Program-made: the position numbers and the translations under genes
NCBI GenBank assembly: GCA_965261915.1
Contig: CBDHDW010000013.1
Location: forward strand, 1,240,001-1,304,000
Direction of reading: 5' to 3'
DNA length: 64,000 bases
Source of the DNA: JAIBDK01 sp965261915
Lineage (GTDB): Bacteria; Pseudomonadota; Gammaproteobacteria; Arenicellales; Poriferihabitantaceae
Notes under the pieces: generated by a model
Told to the model about the DNA's origin: nothing
What the model saw: only the letters and a program-made list of their open reading frames with translations
Database searches by the model: none
Part shown: positions 26,216 to 34,871 of the stretch, in pieces
Layout: each line of letters begins with the position of its first letter
How positions within the stretch are numbered: the first letter of the stretch is position 1

Positions 26216-27499
26216 ATGTCCAATAGTGCTCAAGAGTCCAATAGTGTGTCTGTAACAAACCCTGCCGCGACCCCGTCGTCATTCATAGATCGCGAGGTAT
26301 TTGAGCAAGTTATGACACCGAATTATGCTCCAATGCAAATGATGCCTTCCCACGGCAAAGGCTCGTTTCTATGGGATACGGAGGGTAAGGAGTATCTGGA
26401 TTTTGCCGGCGGGATTGCGGTATCCGCTTTAGGTCATGCCCATCCCGAATTGATCTCGGTTCTAACGGAGCAGGCAAATAAATTTTGGCACGTTAGCAAT
26501 GTATTAACCAATCAGCCTGCGCTGGCATTGGCACAAAAACTGGTTGAGGCGACCTTTGCTGAAAAGGTGTTTCTGGCTAATTCCGGTGCAGAAGTAAATG
26601 AGGCGGCTTTGAAACTGGCCAGACGTTTTGCTGTGGATAATGGTGACGAGGATAAATACGAAATTCTGGCGTTTGACAATGCCTTTCACGGCCGCACCCT
26701 TTTTACGGTTAGTGTTGGCGGTCAACCCGCCTACAGTTCGGGGTTTGGTCCAAAACCTGAAGGCATATCCCATCGGCCATTCAATGATGTGAAAGCAGTT
26801 CAGGCCTATTTTGACGAATACAAAGACAAGGTGTGTGCAGTAATTTTGGAACCGTGCCAGGGCGAAGGGGGAGTAACTCCCGCGACACAAGAATTTGTCC
26901 AGACCATTAGGGAATGCTGTGATCAAAACAACGCACTGCTGATTTTTGATGAAATTCAGACCGGTGTCGGCAGGTCCGGGGCATTATATAACTATGAAAA
27001 GCTTGGCGTTGTTCCGGACATTTTGACCACCGCAAAGGCGTTAGGTTGTGGATTCCCAATTAGTGCAATGTTGACAACGAACAATATCGGTAAAAGTTTA
27101 GTCGTTGGTACGCATGGAAGCACGTTTGGTGGAAACCCCATGGCTTGCGCTGTGGCGTGTAAAGCACTTGAGTTAATTGCCACTCCCCGTCTTATGGACA
27201 ATGTCAATGCGAGAAGTCTACAAATCGTTAACGGACTCCAGTCGTACAATGAGGAGCTGAATGTATTTAAGGAGATTCGCCGGACCGGATTGCTATTGGG
27301 AGCGGAACTGAAGGACAAATATGCCGGGAAAGCCCGGCATATATTAACGAATTGTACAGAACAGGGATTACTGGTTTTAGTGGCTGGTGCTAATGTCGTT
27401 CGTCTGGCGCCGCCTTTGAATATTAGCGAAAAAGAAGTGGATCAGGGGTTAAAGCGGCTAAAGCAGGCGATTATTGAAATGATTAACGCGTCTGGGTAA
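26216..27499 (+). CDS. argD: Acetylornithine / succinylornithine aminotransferase family
   Basis: This PLP-dependent class III aminotransferase has 427 residues. It shows GKGSFLWDTEGKEYLDF, the phosphate-binding LANSGAEVNEAALKLAR, IFDEIQTGVGRSG with the PLP-ring Asp, and the Schiff-base Lys in TTAKALGCGFPI (near residue 273). In arginine synthesis ArgD makes N-acetylornithine; close relatives act in arginine breakdown (AstC). The nearby argB (28533-29417) favours the biosynthetic role. The start is the ATG at 26216, because the frame opens five codons earlier at a TTG. The first 30 residues are Ser/Asn-rich and not conserved. Confidence 0.88.
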   Translation: MSNSAQESNSVSVTNPAATPSSFIDREVFEQVMTPNYAPMQMMPSHGKGSFLWDTEGKEYLDFAGGIAVSALGHAHPELISVLTEQANKFWHVSNVLTNQPALALAQKLVEATFAEKVFLANSGAEVNEAALKLARRFAVDNGDEDKYEILAFDNAFHGRTLFTVSVGGQPAYSSGFGPKPEGISHRPFNDVKAVQAYFDEYKDKVCAVILEPCQGEGGVTPATQEFVQTIRECCDQNNALLIFDEIQTGVGRSGALYNYEKLGVVPDILTTAKALGCGFPISAMLTTNNIGKSLVVGTHGSTFGGNPMACAVACKALELIATPRLMDNVNARSLQIVNGLQSYNEELNVFKEIRRTGLLLGAELKDKYAGKARHILTNCTEQGLLVLVAGANVVRLAPPLNISEKEVDQGLKRLKQAIIEMINASG

Positions 27500-27704
27500 T
27501 CGCGAATTTGTTTTATATTTCCCGATCTGGATCCATGATGTACTTCACGTCTCCCTCCACCCCGGTGGGAAACATCCACAGTAAATAAGCGTTTGATCGC
27601 CGACGTTTTTTATGCCACGGACAAGATCTCCCTCCTGATTTTCCTGACCATCAAGATACTGCCACGGAATATCTTCTACATTATAGTGAAACGGCGGTAT
27701 CATT
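27500..27704 (-). other. Convergent intergenic gap, possible decayed short gene
   Basis: On the minus strand, an ATG at 27704 opens a short frame (MIPPFHYNVEDIPWQ) that shifts after 15 codons. The next frame continues with YLDGQENQEGDLVRGIKNVG and then a second break. The composition looks protein-like, but I cannot name a family. It may be a small decayed gene overlapping the end of fpr, or chance. Confidence 0.25.
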
Positions 27705-28473
27705 TTTCTACGAATGCGCGCTCTATCACGTATTCCCTGAAATCTGATTTCCTCGTTTCAGTAAAGCCAATGCGATCCAGAATCTCACTCAGACTTTTTA
27801 ACATTGACGGGCTGCCGCAAAGCATGAAGCGATCATCTGCCGCTGAAAGCGGCGGCATGCTGGTATCTTCCATCAATTTCCCTGACTCAAGCAGGGTAGT
27901 GATTCGGCCATAGTTCTTATAGGGTTCGCGAGTGACTGCGGGGTAGTAAATCAGCTTGTCCTTGACGCTGTCGCCGAAATATTCATTGTCCTGCAGTTCA
28001 TAGGTGATCAGCTGCTGGTAGGTGAGCTCGTTGATAAAACGACATCCATGAACCAGTACAACTTTTTCAAAATTTTCGTAAATATCCGGATCCTTGATGA
28101 TGGATAAAAATGGGGCAAGGCCGGTACCTGTGCTTAGCATCCATAAATTTTTACCAGGCAGAAGATGATCCCAGAGCAGGGTGCCGGTGGGTTTTTTGCT
28201 CACCAGTAACTCGTCGCCAACTTTGATGTGCTGCAGACGCGAGGTCAGTGGACCGTCCTGTACTTTTATACTGTAAAACTCCAGATAGTCTTCGTAGTTT
28301 GAGCTCGCCATACTGTATGCGCGCATCAGCGGTTTGCCGTCTACTTCGATGCCAACCATGGCAAACTCACCGTTTCGGAATCGCAAAGACGAGTCTCTAG
28401 TGGTTTTTATTGTGAATAAGGTATCCGACCAGTGGTGGACATCAATAACGGTTTCTTTGTGTGCCTTAGTCAT
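27700..28473 (-). CDS. fpr: Ferredoxin/flavodoxin--NADP(+) reductase
   Basis: Fpr moves electrons between NADPH and ferredoxin or flavodoxin for Fe-S maintenance and radical enzymes. The 257-residue protein has the FAD-binding RAYSMASSNYED (RxYS motif), the NADP-binding STGTGLAPFLSI and VLVHGCR, and CGSPSMLKSL. The ending FREYVIERAFVEK is the bacterial subclass II type, with an aromatic residue close to the end. The length equals that of Pseudomonas and Azotobacter enzymes. It lies 59 bases downstream of argB on the same strand. The convergent argD-type gene ends 200 bases away. Confidence 0.95.
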   Translation of the reverse strand: MTKAHKETVIDVHHWSDTLFTIKTTRDSSLRFRNGEFAMVGIEVDGKPLMRAYSMASSNYEDYLEFYSIKVQDGPLTSRLQHIKVGDELLVSKKPTGTLLWDHLLPGKNLWMLSTGTGLAPFLSIIKDPDIYENFEKVVLVHGCRFINELTYQQLITYELQDNEYFGDSVKDKLIYYPAVTREPYKNYGRITTLLESGKLMEDTSMPPLSAADDRFMLCGSPSMLKSLSEILDRIGFTETRKSDFREYVIERAFVEK

Positions 28474-28532
28474 AGTGTCTGGATTAGCGTAAATTTAAAT
28501 TTTTCAAAAGTGATTTAAAGTAAAACAAGGAT

Positions 28533-29417
28533 CTACGGCACGATCTGTGTGCCAATGCCGGAATCCGTAAACAATTCCAGTAATATGGCATGGGCTACTC
28601 GCCCATCGACGATCAGCGAAGAATTTACACCGGAGTGAATCGCATCCACAGCGCATTCAACTTTCGGAATCATGCCCCCTGCGATCGTCCCGTCCTGCTT
28701 CAGTGAGTTCACTTCTTTGAGTTCTAGTGTGGTGAGCAAATTTCCCTGTTTATCCAGAACGCCGGGGGTATTGGTTAACAGCATCAGCTTTTCTGCTTGA
28801 AGCGTAACCGCCAGTTTGCCAGCAACCAGATCCGCATTGATGTTATAAGTTTCTCCATCGGCACCGACACCGATCGGCGCGATGACGGGAATAAATGCCT
28901 GAGATTCGAGTAGCTGAACAATTCTCGGATCCACTGACTCCACTTCTCCCACGTGGCCATAGTCAATAATTTCTGGCCGCTCCAGTATCGGGTCATCTTT
29001 GCTAACCGAGAGTTTTCGAGCACGAATAAGATTACCATCCTTACCGGTCAAACCTACGGCTTTGCCGCCAAGCGAGTTGATTAAATTAACAATTTCCTTG
29101 TTTACCAGCCCACCCAGAACCATTTCAACGACATCCATGGTTTCGCTATCGGTAACCCGCATGCCGTCAATAAATGTGGATTCTTTACCGATTTTTTGCA
29201 GAACTTCACTAATTTGAGGTCCACCACCGTGAACGACCACTGGATTCATTCCCACCAGTTTCATCAGGATTACATCACCGGCGAAACTGGTTTTGAGGTC
29301 CTGATCAACCATGGCATTGCCGCCGTATTTGATGACGATTGTTTTTCCCTGAAACCGGCGAATATACGGCAGTGCTTCAGTCAGGATTTCGGCAACATTT
29401 TGAGTGCTTTGTGTCAT
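28533..29417 (-). CDS. argB: Acetylglutamate kinase
   Basis: ArgB phosphorylates N-acetylglutamate in arginine synthesis. The 294-residue protein has IVIKYGGNAM (ATP phosphate loop), VVVHGGGPQISE, VTDSETMDVVEMVLGG, PVIAPIGVG and the closing TDSGIGTQI. It includes the amino-terminal helix (EALPYIRRF) found in the long, arginine-sensitive hexameric forms of Pseudomonas, so feedback inhibition by arginine is likely. Start ATG 29417 (MTQSTQN) aligns with that family. An ATG at 29441 would add eight residues. It is divergent from metK. Confidence 0.95.
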   Translation of the reverse strand: MTQSTQNVAEILTEALPYIRRFQGKTIVIKYGGNAMVDQDLKTSFAGDVILMKLVGMNPVVVHGGGPQISEVLQKIGKESTFIDGMRVTDSETMDVVEMVLGGLVNKEIVNLINSLGGKAVGLTGKDGNLIRARKLSVSKDDPILERPEIIDYGHVGEVESVDPRIVQLLESQAFIPVIAPIGVGADGETYNINADLVAGKLAVTLQAEKLMLLTNTPGVLDKQGNLLTTLELKEVNSLKQDGTIAGGMIPKVECAVDAIHSGVNSSLIVDGRVAHAILLELFTDSGIGTQIVP

Positions 29418-29604
29418 CTCGGTTTCAAGTCCCTGCGGCATTCAGAAGCGCCGTATTTTACCCTATAGAAATTCTAAAACGACTGACAGATCGGCGGATT
29501 TCCCATTGAATTCGTAGATTTGTTCTGGCCGTTGTGTATGTCGTCCATAAGTAAAACTATGGGTTCCCTTGCTATAAATATTTAAGGGATTGTGATACCA
29601 TTGC

Positions 29605-29634
29605 AAAAGATATAAAGAAATCTTTATATCTTTT
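29605..29634. promoter_or_regulatory. 30-bp palindrome upstream of metK-ahcY, candidate methyl-cycle operator
   Basis: AAAAGATATAAAG at the left and its reverse complement at the right form a palindrome in which 14 of 15 base pairs match; only the centre (29619-29620) does not. It lies 96 bases before the metK ATG, in a divergent intergenic region where a terminator is not expected. The position before metK and ahcY suggests an operator for a SAM- or SAH-responsive regulator such as the ArsR-family SahR. That assignment is inference. It does not resemble the MetJ box (AGACGTCT). Confidence 0.6.
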
Positions 29635-29730
29635 AGCTGCGGCTGAAGTGCTCTTTATAAAGCAGTTTAAATTCGCTGTGAATACAACGAATTTGCACCG
29701 TAAATTTCAATTTAAGAGGATTACTCAGAA

Positions 29731-30897
29731 ATGTCTAAATCGTATCTGTTTACTTCTGAATCGGTATCAGAAGGCCACCCGGATAAAGTCGCCGATCAAA
29801 TCTCTGATGCGGTTCTGGATTCATTACTGGAGCAGGATCCTGCTTCACGGGTTGCATGTGAAACCATGATTACAACCGGAATGGTGGCCATTGCCGGCGA
29901 GATCACTACCAATGCGGTAGTGGATTATCAGCAAGTGGTTCGCAAAACCATTGGCGAAATAGGTTACAACTCTTCAGACGTGGGCTTTGATTCCGAAAGC
30001 TGTGCTGTTCTGGTATCACTGGATAAGCAGTCCGTGGACATCGCTCAGGGCGTTAACGAAGGAGAGGGTATCGACCTTGATCAGGGTGCAGGAGATCAGG
30101 GCTTGATGTTCGGTTATGCCTGTAATGAAACTGAAGTACTGATGCCGTTTCCGATCTATTACTCTCACCGGCTTGTTGCCAAACAGGCAGAAGTCCGTAA
30201 ATCAGGGCAATTGGGCTGGTTGCGCCCCGACGCAAAATCTCAGGTGACGGTTAAATACGACGGTAGCAAACCGGTATCTATTGATACTGTCGTGCTGTCA
30301 ACCCAGCACGATCCTGATGTTGAGCACGATCAGCTATCAGAGGCGGTAATTGAAGAAATAATCAAACCCGTATTACCGGCAGAGATGATCACCTCGGATA
30401 CGCGATTCCTCGTAAATCCAACCGGCCGATTTGTTATTGGCGGCCCGGTAGGAGATTGCGGGTTAACCGGCCGTAAAATTATTGTTGACACATACGGTGG
30501 TTCAGCACACCACGGCGGCGGTGCTTTCTCCGGAAAAGATCCCTCAAAAGTGGACCGATCCGCAGCTTACGCAACTCGCTATGTGGCGAAAAATGTTGTT
30601 GCGGCGGGCCTCGCTGACAAGTGTGAAGTGCAAGTTGCCTACGCGATTGGTGTGGCGGAACCGGTATCGGTTATGGTGGAAACTTTCGGAACCGGAAAAA
30701 TCGCCGCAGACAAAATCGAAGCATTAGTGCGTGAACATTTTGATTTGCGTCCAAAAGCCATTGTCCAGAGCCTGGATTTACTCAGACCGATTTATAAAAA
30801 CTCTGCTGCATACGGTCATTTTGGCCGAACTGAAGCCGAATTCACATGGGAACATACTGACAAAGCAGATGCATTACGGGCGGCTGCCGGTCTGTAA
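29731..30897 (+). CDS. metK: S-adenosylmethionine synthetase
   Basis: MetK makes SAM from methionine and ATP. The 388-residue protein shows SVSEGHPDKVADQISDAVLD at the start, the GAGDQGLMFGYA hexapeptide region, the P-loop-like GGGAFSGKDPSKVDRS, and a normal ending. An AGAGGA sequence precedes the ATG. ahcY follows 56 bases later, so the two genes probably form one methyl-cycle operon controlled from the palindrome region upstream. Confidence 0.97.
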   Translation: MSKSYLFTSESVSEGHPDKVADQISDAVLDSLLEQDPASRVACETMITTGMVAIAGEITTNAVVDYQQVVRKTIGEIGYNSSDVGFDSESCAVLVSLDKQSVDIAQGVNEGEGIDLDQGAGDQGLMFGYACNETEVLMPFPIYYSHRLVAKQAEVRKSGQLGWLRPDAKSQVTVKYDGSKPVSIDTVVLSTQHDPDVEHDQLSEAVIEEIIKPVLPAEMITSDTRFLVNPTGRFVIGGPVGDCGLTGRKIIVDTYGGSAHHGGGAFSGKDPSKVDRSAAYATRYVAKNVVAAGLADKCEVQVAYAIGVAEPVSVMVETFGTGKIAADKIEALVREHFDLRPKAIVQSLDLLRPIYKNSAAYGHFGRTEAEFTWEHTDKADALRAAAGL

Positions 30898-30953
30898 TGG
30901 ATTGATCACGAAAACGAACGATTGACGAACTCACTTTTTCTCAGGAAATTTAA

Positions 30954-32372
30954 ATGTCTACACAAACCGCAGAAAACCTCGAACCAGACTATCACGTTGC
31001 TGATTTAGGTCAGGCTGACTGGGGACGCAAGGAAATCAGAATTGCCGAAACCGAAATGCCGGGACTGGTTTCTATTCGTAAAAAATATGCCGACGAGCAG
31101 CCGCTTAAGGGAACCCGAATTGCCGGGTCATTGCATATGACAATTCAAACAGCCGTGCTGATCGAGTCTTTGGTATCACTTGGTGCCGAAGTTCGCTGGG
31201 CGTCTTGTAATATCTTTTCTACACAGGATCACGCCGCTGCCGCAATCGCGGATCAGGGAATTCCCGTATTCGCTTTTAAAGGCGAATCGCTGGATGAGTA
31301 CTGGGCATTTACCCATAAGATCATGGATTGGCCTGATGGTGCGGGCCCGAACATGATTTTGGACGACGGCGGTGATGCAACACTGCTTTTAATCCTGGGA
31401 TCCAAAGCCGAGAAAGATATCAGTGTTTTAGATAACCCCTGCAGTGAAGAAGAAGTTGCTTTGTTCGCAGCAATTAAAACCAGGGTAGCAGAAGACGGTA
31501 CCTGGTACAGTCGTCGTCTTGCCGACGTTAAAGGTGTCACCGAAGAAACAACTACGGGTGTTCACCGGTTGTATCAAATGGCTGCAGCGGGAGAGCTTCC
31601 CTTCCCGGCGATTAATGTGAATGATTCCGTTACCAAGTCCAAATTTGATAATCTTTATGGTTGTCGTGAATCGCTGGTTGACGGTATCAAGCGCGCCACC
31701 GACGTTATGATCGCGGGCAAGATTTCAGTCGTGTTGGGCTACGGTGATGTCGGCAAGGGCTGTGCACAATCATTGCGCGGATTAGGGGCTACTGTATGGG
31801 TAACTGAAATTGACCCAATTTGTGCTTTACAGGCCGCGATGGAAGGCTACCGTGTGGTGACTATGGGCGAAGCGTGCTCACAAGGCGATATATTTGTTAC
31901 CACCACAGGAAATTTCCACGTCATTACCCACGATCACATGGTGCAAATGAAAAATGAATCGATCGTTTGCAACATTGGTCACTTTGACAACGAGATCGAT
32001 ATCGCGTCAATGAAAGACTACCAATGGGAAAACATCAAACCTCAGGTTGATCAAATCATTCTTCCCAATGGTAATCGGGTAACCTTGCTTGCGGAAGGCC
32101 GACTGGTTAATTTGGGCTGTGCGACAGGTCATCCCAGCTTTGTCATGTCAAACAGCTTTACCAATCAGGTGCTTGCACAAATAGAATTGTGGACAGATGG
32201 TGAAAAATACGACAACAACGTATTTGTATTGCCAAAGCATCTGGATGAAGAAGTGGCACGATTACATCTCGACAAAATTGGGGTGAACCTGACGACGCTT
32301 TCTCAGGAACAAGCCGACTATATTAATGTTCCCGTTGAGGGGCCCTATAAGGCAGAGCGCTATCGCTATTAG
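30954..32372 (+). CDS. ahcY: S-adenosylhomocysteine hydrolase
   Basis: AhcY splits SAH to homocysteine and adenosine, removing the inhibitor made by methyltransferases. The 472-residue protein has the substrate-domain blocks GSLHMTIQTAVLIE and SCNIFSTQDHAAAA, the NAD-binding GYGDVGKGCAQSLRGLGA and the conserved end DKIGVNLTTLSQEQADYI...YKAERYRY. The 40-residue insertion common in bacterial long forms is present. It lies downstream of metK. This points to the AhcY route rather than the Pfs/LuxS route for SAH recycling. Confidence 0.97.
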   Translation: MSTQTAENLEPDYHVADLGQADWGRKEIRIAETEMPGLVSIRKKYADEQPLKGTRIAGSLHMTIQTAVLIESLVSLGAEVRWASCNIFSTQDHAAAAIADQGIPVFAFKGESLDEYWAFTHKIMDWPDGAGPNMILDDGGDATLLLILGSKAEKDISVLDNPCSEEEVALFAAIKTRVAEDGTWYSRRLADVKGVTEETTTGVHRLYQMAAAGELPFPAINVNDSVTKSKFDNLYGCRESLVDGIKRATDVMIAGKISVVLGYGDVGKGCAQSLRGLGATVWVTEIDPICALQAAMEGYRVVTMGEACSQGDIFVTTTGNFHVITHDHMVQMKNESIVCNIGHFDNEIDIASMKDYQWENIKPQVDQIILPNGNRVTLLAEGRLVNLGCATGHPSFVMSNSFTNQVLAQIELWTDGEKYDNNVFVLPKHLDEEVARLHLDKIGVNLTTLSQEQADYINVPVEGPYKAERYRY

Positions 32373-32482
32373 GATAAGGCATTTATATGTCGATATATTG
32401 GGGAAGGGAACGAAGCTGGAAGTGGTTAGGGTTCAGCCCGGAACTCTGGTTGGCTTGAAAACTTGTAATTCGTATTAGTGGT

Positions 32483-32665
32483 TTATCGAACGCTGGAAAT
32501 CAGCAACAAAATAAAAACAACCACGATGCCAATGGGTATTAATAAACCGGCCCAATCCTTTGGTGCATCCTTACTATTTTCGATCATCTGCCGAGTACCC
32601 GGCAGCATCCAGAACAACACGCCAAGCGCGAGTATACCGAGGAATAACATTTCCCAGATGCCCAT
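32483..32665 (-). CDS. Small two-helix membrane protein
   Basis: This 60-residue protein has two hydrophobic helices (MLFLGILALGVLFWMLPG, and LLIPIGIVVVFILLLISSV) separated by a charged loop containing KDAPKDW. I do not recognise a named family. The coding pattern and membrane topology support a real gene. It lies downstream of ydbL on the same strand, 47 bases away, and converges with ahcY. Confidence 0.55.
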   Translation of the reverse strand: MGIWEMLFLGILALGVLFWMLPGTRQMIENSKDAPKDWAGLLIPIGIVVVFILLLISSVR

Positions 32666-32712
32666 ACGAAATATCTATATCCAGTAATTAACTGAAGTTA
32701 CCGCGTTCATAA

Positions 32713-33036
32713 TTATTTTTTCACCCACTTCCCGTTCACTTTCACAAAATTACCGGATTTGGTTAAATCAATCGCCTTCTTTCCAGCGAGCGATTCTACT
32801 GCATTAACGGATGTTCCGTTTTGTTTTGCGATTTTCTCATATTGTACTTTTCTCTGGCCGTTAATATTTTTCACCAGCTTGTTGACTGCACCATTCGGAG
32901 ATTTGACGGCTTCGAGATACCCGCTTGGAGTTTCACCGACTAATCCGGAGTTTTTTGCTTCAGTCAGGTCTAGTGCCCAGGCAGTCTGGATTAATAAAAC
33001 ACAACAACTAAACAGGGTGAGTAATATTTTTTTCAT
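32713..33036 (-). CDS. ydbL: YdbL family periplasmic protein (DUF1318)
   Basis: This 107-residue protein has a signal peptide (MKKILLTLFSCC to TAWA, cut before LDLTEAK). The mature part matches YdbL: LTEAKNSGLVGETPSGYLEAV near its start and KVNGKWVKK at the end. In E. coli, ydbH-ynbE-ydbL form one operon in which YdbH and YnbE bridge the inner and outer membranes for phospholipid transport and YdbL assists. Here the order is the same. An in-frame ATG at 33051 overlaps the ynbE stop (TAATG), so an initiation point five codons earlier is possible. Its bridge partner YdbH is disrupted. Confidence 0.85.
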   Translation of the reverse strand: MKKILLTLFSCCVLLIQTAWALDLTEAKNSGLVGETPSGYLEAVKSPNGAVNKLVKNINGQRKVQYEKIAKQNGTSVNAVESLAGKKAIDLTKSGNFVKVNGKWVKK

Positions 33037-33050
33037 CTGAAATTTCCGCA

Positions 33051-33221
33051 TTAAAACAATCCACTTTCTTCTGTAAAGACTTCATCAAGATCCTTATCAA
33101 CCTTGACATTCAAATTGATCGTAACCGGTTCTGTTGGTGCGGCTAATTCGACCTTTGGTGTACAGTTGCTCAGAGCGAGACCGCTTAACAAGAATAACGA
33201 GATTTTAATCATTTGACGCAT
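33051..33221 (-). CDS. ynbE: YnbE-type small lipoprotein
   Basis: The 56-residue product starts MRQMIKISLFLLSGLALSNC, a lipoprotein signal with lipobox LSNC. A short mature part follows with VELAAPTEPVTINLNVKVDK, the strand-rich pattern of YnbE. In E. coli YnbE is an outer-membrane lipoprotein that extends the YdbH groove. It sits between ydbH and ydbL, in the same order as E. coli, and its stop overlaps a possible ydbL start. It is short enough to be missed by many gene callers. Confidence 0.85.
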   Translation of the reverse strand: MRQMIKISLFLLSGLALSNCTPKVELAAPTEPVTINLNVKVDKDLDEVFTEESGLF

Positions 33222-33339
33222 ATACTAATTTCCCCGATTATTCGATTTGAATTCAATCTGATTTTGTTTAATGTCGATTGTTTGTATCTCAAGGAACGTT
33301 TCATTTGATGCTAGGGTGCCTGGTTCTGCAAAGAGTTTT

Positions 33340-34871
33340 TCAGTTTTTTGTCAATTTCCCATTCAGATTATTGGTGTATTCTAAACTTTCCAACAGCGAT
33401 AAAATATTTTGTTCGGTATTAATGTTGAGATGCACAGGCCGATTGTTCTCCAGATTCGGACTTCGCCCTTCAATATGAAAATTAGCCAGAAGTTCCCCAT
33501 TGTATTGATAATCCACCTCCGCTTCCAGAACGTCATAGTTGAAATCAGACAATGCACTTAGCACGGTGTCTGTTAACGGGTTTCGTAGTGATTCAACTAC
33601 GCCAGGGTCAGGCTTGTATTGAATAGTACCACCTGAGGATTGATTGTTGAAATGTCCGCCTTGAATCTGAATTCCCTTATCACTGAGCTGCACGGGTAGC
33701 ACGCCGTCCAGTTTCCCTGTCGCCGTCAAACCTTCAATTTGCTGCAACTCGACCACTCTTTCGATATCGAGACCGGAAACGTTTAGATTTAACTCGGCAG
33801 TTTGAGAATTGGGATTAAACACGAAATTCGAACTTTCCAGTTCACTGCCCAGTATTTCCCCTTTGAAAGACTCGATCAGGACAGTTGGACTATCGGTGTT
33901 CGGCAGTTTCTGTAGTTGAATATGCATATCAATATTGTTCATTGCCGTTCCATATTCTATCTCCCTGATATTACTCTGCGCTGAATTGGCTGCATCTTTT
34001 GTAACCGGATAGCTTAGCTCGGCATCTATGACCAATCCATCGAAGCCAATTCCATTATAGTTTCCGGTGGTGTTCCCAAACTGCATCTGCATTGTGATGG
34101 ATTTGATTTCGCCTGCCGAAATAATGCCTCTGATGTGTGAATTCAGTAATCCATCTGAAATGAAAATGTCATTATCTTGCACCGGCAGGTGGCTTAACAA
34201 TGCTTTTGATACTGCTGAAAGCTCAATCGGTGAACTCGTGTTTATTTCAAATTGCATCTCATCTTCGAGTTTCGACAAGTTTGCGCTGAACTCAATATCG
34301 GGCTTGACGTTAAGTAATTTAAATTGACCAATGGCGGTGGTTAGATCGCGATCGTTCAGCAAATGAATGCTCGTGGTTTCGAGCGTTAACTTATCTTCAA
34401 AAAGTGACAAATCAATGTTTTCTGAAACCGTATTCAATTCAAAATTGGATGCAGAGGCATTGCGAATATCAACTTGCATTAAAGAAACGAAAGCTTTTGT
34501 GGTTTCATGAGTAATGTCGGTATTTTCCAGGGAAATAACTCCGTTTGTAACATTCCATTCATATGAATCTATGCCAAGTAGAATGCGCTTTTTAACGCGC
34601 AAGTCGAGATTGTCTAGCGGGGTTTTGTCAGCAGAGATGGTTTCTGCGTGCAAGGTTGACTGAGGAAAGATCCGTATTTCAGTGCCGTTGTCTGATTGCA
34701 GAGCCTGCAAAGACAGCAAGACTTGAACCCGTTCTCCAGAAGCGACGTCTGATTCCAGTTGATCGATCGATATATCAGCAAATTCTGGAATGAAAATTCG
34801 ATAGTTTTCCTGATCCATCGTCATTAATCCTGCCGTGGAAATCGAAACTCCATCCGCTTCAAACAAATTTA
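33340..34871 (-). pseudogene. ydbH: YdbH-like AsmA-family protein, carboxy-terminal part (split by IS66)
   Basis: About 510 codons of a YdbH-type protein, rich in amphipathic beta strands, continue from the amino-terminal part at 36396-37385. Removing the IS66 and one CAAATTTA copy gives an in-frame fusion (NEIN joined to LFEADGVS) and a full protein of about 837 residues, close to E. coli YdbH (879). AsmA-like proteins form long grooves that carry phospholipids between membranes. The last codons run into an A6 run. A shift there would add 15 residues (DKKLKNSLQNQ and neighbours), so the end may also carry a small frameshift. Downstream genes ynbE and ydbL are intact. Confidence 0.85.
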
